Source of the DNA: Cryptomeria japonica
Taxonomy: Eukaryota > Streptophyta > Pinopsida > Cupressales > Cupressaceae
Assembly (NCBI RefSeq): GCF_030272615.1
Contig: NC_081411.1
Location: forward strand, 42,831,140-42,895,139
DNA: 64,000 bases
Reading direction: 5' to 3'
The notes beneath the pieces were generated by a model. It was not told where the DNA came from. It did not search any database and saw nothing but the letters and a program-made list of their open reading frames with translations. A program made the translations under genes and the position numbers. How positions within the stretch are numbered: position 1 is the first letter of the stretch; every line of letters starts with the position of its first letter. This document shows, piece by piece, positions 59,545 through 64,000 of this stretch.

Positions 59545-61707
59545 TCATGAAGCATTTTGGATTAGGTTCCTTTTCTCATTATGGGTAAGATTATCAGGGA
59601 TAACTTGATCATGCAGGTAAGAGTAAATGTGGCTATAGCGAGATGAGTCATGTCCAATAATAGAACAGACTATCTGGGACTCGGCAGAATCATATGTAGG
59701 ATAATAACTCCTCCCCCATGAATTCAAAGTGAAAATTAGATTCTTGTAGCAGTGGTATAGATGCCAAGGTGTCCATAGCATCTGCTACTCTATTTGTTGA
59801 TCTAGGAATCTGTTGGAATGATATAAAGGTAAAGTATTTCTTGAGATCATCCACCATTCTCTTATAAGGCATCATTTTCTCATCTCTAGTCTGATATCTA
59901 TCATTGATTTGGTTGATGATTAGCTAAGAATCTCCATAGATGTATAAGTCAACAACCTTCCATTTGATAGCCAGCTTGATCCCATTTACCAAAGCTTCAT
60001 ATTCTACAATGTTGTTTGTACAAGGGAAGAGGATCTTGTAAGCTTTTGGGATCGAATATTTTTGAGGAGTAATAAAAATTATTCCGGCACCACAACCATG
60101 TTGAGTGAAAGACCCATCAAAGAACATCTTCCATGATCGTTGAGTAAGGTGCATGATTGATTCATCCAAAAATTCTATGTGCAAAGGTTGACTGTCTTCA
60201 AGTGGAGCATCAACAAGTTGATCTACAATGACCTGCACTTTGATGGTTTTGTGTTCTACATATTCAATATTAAATTTTGTAAGAACCATGACCCATTTAG
60301 CCAATATTCTTGTAAGTGTTTCTTTGCTAAGAAGATATTTAAGTGGATCAATCTTAGCAACCAACTTAATAGAGTGTGCTAACATATAGTGTCTTAATTT
60401 TTATGATGCAAAGACTAATGCGAAACAAGATTTTTCTATGATAGTATAGTTCATTTCATAGGACACCAAGGTCTTGCTAATATAATATATGGCTCTTTCC
60501 TTTTTATTTTCATCTGGTTGTGCCAAAAGTGCCCCCATTGATGTATCGGTAGCTGACATGTATAGAATAAATGGTTTACCTTGAATTGGTGGCATCAATA
60601 TGGGTGGATTAGAAAGATAGTCTTTGATTTTTTTTAGGTGTTTCTCACAATATTCATCCCAGTTGTATTGGACTCCTTTTTGTAATGCCTTGGTGAATGG
60701 TTGAGCTTTGTCTGCTAGTTGAGATATAAAGTGCCTTATTAATTGGAGACGTCCTTGTAAACTTCTCATTTGACTGATATTCTTGGGTGGAGGCATTTCC
60801 ATTATGGCATGGACTTTTTCAAGATCAACCTCAATTCCTTTCTTTGAAATTATGTAACCAAGCAATTTCCATGATGTTACTCTGAATGCACACTTTTTAG
60901 GATTTAGCCAGAGCTTAAATCTTTGCATTTAACCAATATGAAGCTTAGCTCTTGAATATGTGTGGATCTCTTCATGGTTTTTACTAGGGTGTCATCAACA
61001 TAATCTTCCATGTTTTTGTGCATCATATCATGGAAGATGGTGGTTACTGCTCTTTGGTAAGTTGCTCCTACATTCTTTAGTCCAAATGGCATGACATTCC
61101 AACATAAGGTTCCCCATGCACATGTGAAGGTTGTCTTTTCTTGATCCTCAGGAGCTATCTTGATCTGATTATAACCAATGAATCCATCCATTAATGAGTA
61201 CATCTCATATCCAGCAGTCATATCCACTATCAAATCAATGTTGGGCAATGGAAAATCATCTTTTGAACATGCTTTGTTGAGATCCCTGAAGTCTTTGTAA
61301 ACCCTAATAGATCTGTCTACCTTTGATACAGGTACTATGTTTGATATCCATTCTGCATAGTTTATAGCTCTGATAAATCCAACTTTTAGCAATTTTTCTA
61401 GCTCATCTTTGACTAGTAGTGCCACATGAGGATGCATCTTACAGAGTTTTTGCTTGACTGGTTTAACTCCTAGTGTAATAGAGAGATGATGCATGATGAG
61501 ATCGAGATCTAGACCTAGCATATCAAAGTATGTCCATGCAAAGTTGATCTTCTTCTCTGAAAAGAGGTTGGTGAAATATTTTAACTCTTCTGCTGATAGT
61601 GATTGAGCTAGATGGATGATATGTGGTGTCTCTTGACTTCCAACATTTATTGGTTGAGTTGGTTCAATCAATATTGAAGACCTTTCTTGGAAGTGACTTG
61701 GCAACAT
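59545..61707 (-). pseudogene. Reverse transcriptase, RNase H and archaeal-type RNase H of Tat element 2
   Basis: RT motifs lie from about 61640 to 60990: F-I-R-A-I-N-Y-A-E-W, K-D-F-R-D-L-N-K-A, P-F-G-L-K-N-V-G-A and Y-V-D-D near 60996-61007. After a frame change at about 60.93 kb the connection and RNase H follow to 60150. The archaeal-type RNase H (about 60135-59750) keeps F-D-G-S, V-E-Y-E-A, Y-G-D-S and R-V-A-D-A-M. Several stops and at least three frame changes show long decay. Confidence 0.9.
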
Positions 61708-61716
61708 ATCAAGTTT

Positions 61717-63300
61717 CTAACCCTCAAGTGCCTCAAAGAGGTTTTCACCCTTAGGTATGTCCTTTATTTTCACTATTTTTGATTCTGACAACACCACAAT
61801 GTGGTTTTCACCGTCAGATCTCTTATTTTTCTTTTTTTGATTTTTGCGATTGAGATACTTGATGTCTATTTCAGTCATGTTCCCACTTTTCTCATTGGTG
61901 GAATTGTCCATTGGTTCAACCACATTAAGATAGTAGGCTAATGTGTAGTCATTGGCGAAGGTAGGTATATTCAAAGGTTGGTTGTAAAGAGTACAGTCAC
62001 TCAGTTCAGGATGTACCAAGGATAAAGTTTGAACAAGTTCAAGGGAGTTCACGGTATTTTCATCATAACTTCGAATCGACAAGTCAAGTTCTAGAAAACT
62101 ACCTTGTGTAGGTATCTCGAGACCAGGAAGAGTTACAACATGATTATCAAAGTGAATGTTATTATTTAGTGGACCTAACCCAACAGACCTACTCCTAGCA
62201 TCATCCCCTACATCATACTGGACTACATATCGTGGTGTGACAGTAATAGGGTCAGCAGACAGAATCTCGACATTCATGATAGAGTAGTCATAGTGTGATG
62301 CTGAAAAGGTATTGTCATAAATAGAGCTTATGTCAGAGTTATTAGAGTCATAAGAGGAAGTTTCTGACTCTTCTTCAAGTGATTGAGTAAAATTATGTAT
62401 AGTGTCAACATCTACATCTTTAATGCTACAAGTTCCTTCATGAGTGGGGTCATTGATCACTTGTATTTGACATATTTGTTGGCATAACCTTGATGGCTCT
62501 GTGAGTCTCTGTCATCTATTCCATTCAACTTCTTTTGGACTAATGACTAGTTTTTCTTATGTAGCTTCTAATTCTTCTTGTGTAGTTCCATACCTGATTT
62601 GTTTTGTCTTATTAGAGGGAGATATAGTAGGTGAATAATTTTCTTGTGTTCTTTCTTCTTTTAGCTGTTGTTCATAGTCTTCTTGTCTTTTTAGTTTGAT
62701 TTCTTCTATTTCCTTTTGTATTTTCAATCATATCAACTCTTGTGCATCATCTATGATATCATTGGATTCTTCATGGGTTTCTGTAGATGTATCTAAGAGA
62801 TGATCTGGACCCCATTCATACTCATTTGAATTAGGTTCTGAATCATCTACTTGTTGTCTACCAGTATATGTGACTAGAATGTTCAGTGGTTCAAATAATT
62901 CTATGATTCTTTCTACCTCTTCTCTCATATCCTCTGGGACTTCTACTTGTAGTATTATAGCTGATACAATCTGAACTTGATTACCATCTGCTTCCTCTCT
63001 CTGAGTTGGCAATACGTCTTGTTCATCATCATACTCTTCCTGAGTATTGATTTCATGTGATGTTGAAGGTAGTACCTTTTTCCTCCACTTAGGTTGATGG
63101 TGAGAAGTATGTTTCTAATCTAATGACTTTCTTGGATTGTATCTAAGTCTATCTTTATCATTTGTAGACTTCATTTGTAGCTGAATAGGTTCAACAATAC
63201 GTTCTTGATGCTTGCCCAGAGGACCGGTACCTGAATATCCCATGTGTTGAATCATCTTATAGCCTCGACCATATTGTGTCGAGGATATTTCACAATGTCG
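61717..63300 (-). pseudogene. Protease-RT linker with G-patch-like motif, Tat element 2
   Basis: A G-patch-like segment Y-K-M-I-Q-H-M-G-Y with G-P-L-G follows the protease at about 63150-63290. The open pieces 63012-62728 and 62460-61717 are acidic and Ser/Asn-rich. Near its end the second piece has P-K-G-E-N-L-F-E-A-L, like the S-K-G-E-N-L-S-E-A-P in element 1 (about 22915-22945), so the two linkers are homologous at least in part. Confidence 0.68.
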
Positions 63301-63626
63301 TATCTCTGTGGTTTTACTATCTTCTTTGAAAATCCATTTCAGAACAACATCATCTTCTATTTCATCTGCAAGGGAGGTAGAAGACTATATAAAGGTACCA
63401 TCATAAATGATATTTGGAGTTGAAGTTTGTGGCTTCATGACCTCTGACGGTTTTCCAAACCATCTCGATGATGGTAGAAGAGACATTAGTGAAAGTACAG
63501 GTTCTATTTATATCCATCCATGCCAGTAACTATGATTTTCAATTTTGTTTCTAAATCTTTCATCAAAGTTTTTGAACTTTCAGTTGTAGTGGCTACTCTA
63601 TCATGAAGAACAAAAGCATCAACACT

Positions 63627-63983
63627 CTATGTTAATTCATTACAGGTATATCTTGTATCAACAGGAATAATGACTTCAACTCCATTATAAGAAAATTTCA
63701 AGAACTGATGATATGTAGATGGTATTGCCTTCATTTTGTGAATCCATGGCTTGTCCAGTAAGATGTTGTATGAAAGAGGGAGATTGAGCACCTGAGAGAT
63801 AGCATCTCTTTCCACGAGTCCTACCCTGATCAGTAATAATACCAGACATTTAGAGATTCTTTCTTCTTCATCATAAGCTATGATTGTTATTTTCTTTGTT
63901 GGATCAATGACATTTTTATAAAAGTGTAGTTGTGTCAATAAATTATAGGTACAAATATTCAACCCAGCACCTCCATCTATCAA
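63627..63983 (-). pseudogene. Aspartic protease of Tat element 2 (partial)
   Basis: I-D-G-G-A-G-L-N-I-C holds the presumed catalytic Asp, and L-L-D-K-P-W-I-H corresponds to the L-L-G-R-P-W-I-H of element 1. The domain continues upstream to the right beyond the piece given, and Gag lies outside the window. Confidence 0.85.
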
Positions 63984-64000
63984 AACATGTTTAACCCAGT

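Larger units (their letters stand above)
52490..64000 (-). mobile_element. Second Tat-type Ty3/gypsy element (decayed), runs off right edge
   Basis: On the minus strand, protease, G-patch-like motif, RT, RNase H, archaeal-type RNase H and integrase run from 63983 down to 58383. A 3' region with 30-bp repeats follows, then an antisense (plus-strand) PMD gene at 54408-56822, a purine tract near 53990-54006 and an LTR candidate to about 52.5 kb. The order is the same as in element 1. Stops and frameshifts are many, so it is a much older insertion or a faster-decaying copy. Gag and the 5' LTR lie outside the window. Confidence 0.85.

Overview
The window reads as nuclear DNA of a land plant with a large, repeat-rich genome. 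A gymnosperm, perhaps a conifer, is my best guess (inference). It is AT-rich and full of decayed LTR retrotransposons, and it holds one intact-looking gene, a three-exon tonoplast aquaporin. There are no operons, CRISPR arrays, rRNA or tRNA genes.

Layout. 1-3.6 kb: a 5'-truncated L1-type LINE on the minus strand, running off the left edge. 6.2-10.6 kb: remains of a PIF/Harbinger DNA transposon (Myb/SANT-like ORF, then a DDE transposase broken by local duplications). 12.47-13.80 kb: the aquaporin on the minus strand, with TATA and ABRE-like promoter motifs to about 14.34 kb. 14,685-33,716: a complete 19.0-kb Ty3/gypsy element of the Tat type, with 1,488-bp LTRs about 99% identical, a 5-bp target duplication, a tRNA-Trp primer site, gag-pol with six in-frame stops, and an extra antisense gene before the 3' LTR. 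It sits inside copy 1 of a ~3.0-kb tandem duplication (14,529-14,684 plus 33,722-36,585; copy 2 at 36,586-39,602), and copy 2 preserves the empty site. 38.3-43.8 kb: a candidate LTR, a primer-site-like motif and a long broken ORF of unknown family. 45.4-46.3 kb: a large imperfect inverted repeat. 51.1-52.5 kb: a Ty1/copia RNase H and LTR remnant. 52.5-64.0 kb: a second, much more decayed Tat element on the minus strand, running off the right edge.

The main discovery candidate is the antisense gene carried by both Tat elements. It has a TATA box, a 25-codon first exon, an intron and a second exon encoding a plant mobile domain (PMD, MAIN/MAIL-like) followed by a low-complexity and coiled-coil tail. 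In element 1 its intron holds 16 copies of an AGCGCT-centred motif with a mean spacing of 20.0 bp. The same motif in the same orientation relative to transcription occurs 13 times, mostly 20 bp apart, in the sense leader just after the primer site. The intron of the second element holds a different short motif array at the equivalent place. The two transcription units of the element may therefore share a leader element.

Coding decay is dominated by TAG/TAA/TGA stops consistent with C-to-T change at methylated sites. The second PMD gene has about thirty stops, mostly TAG, yet keeps one reading frame for almost 1.9 kb.
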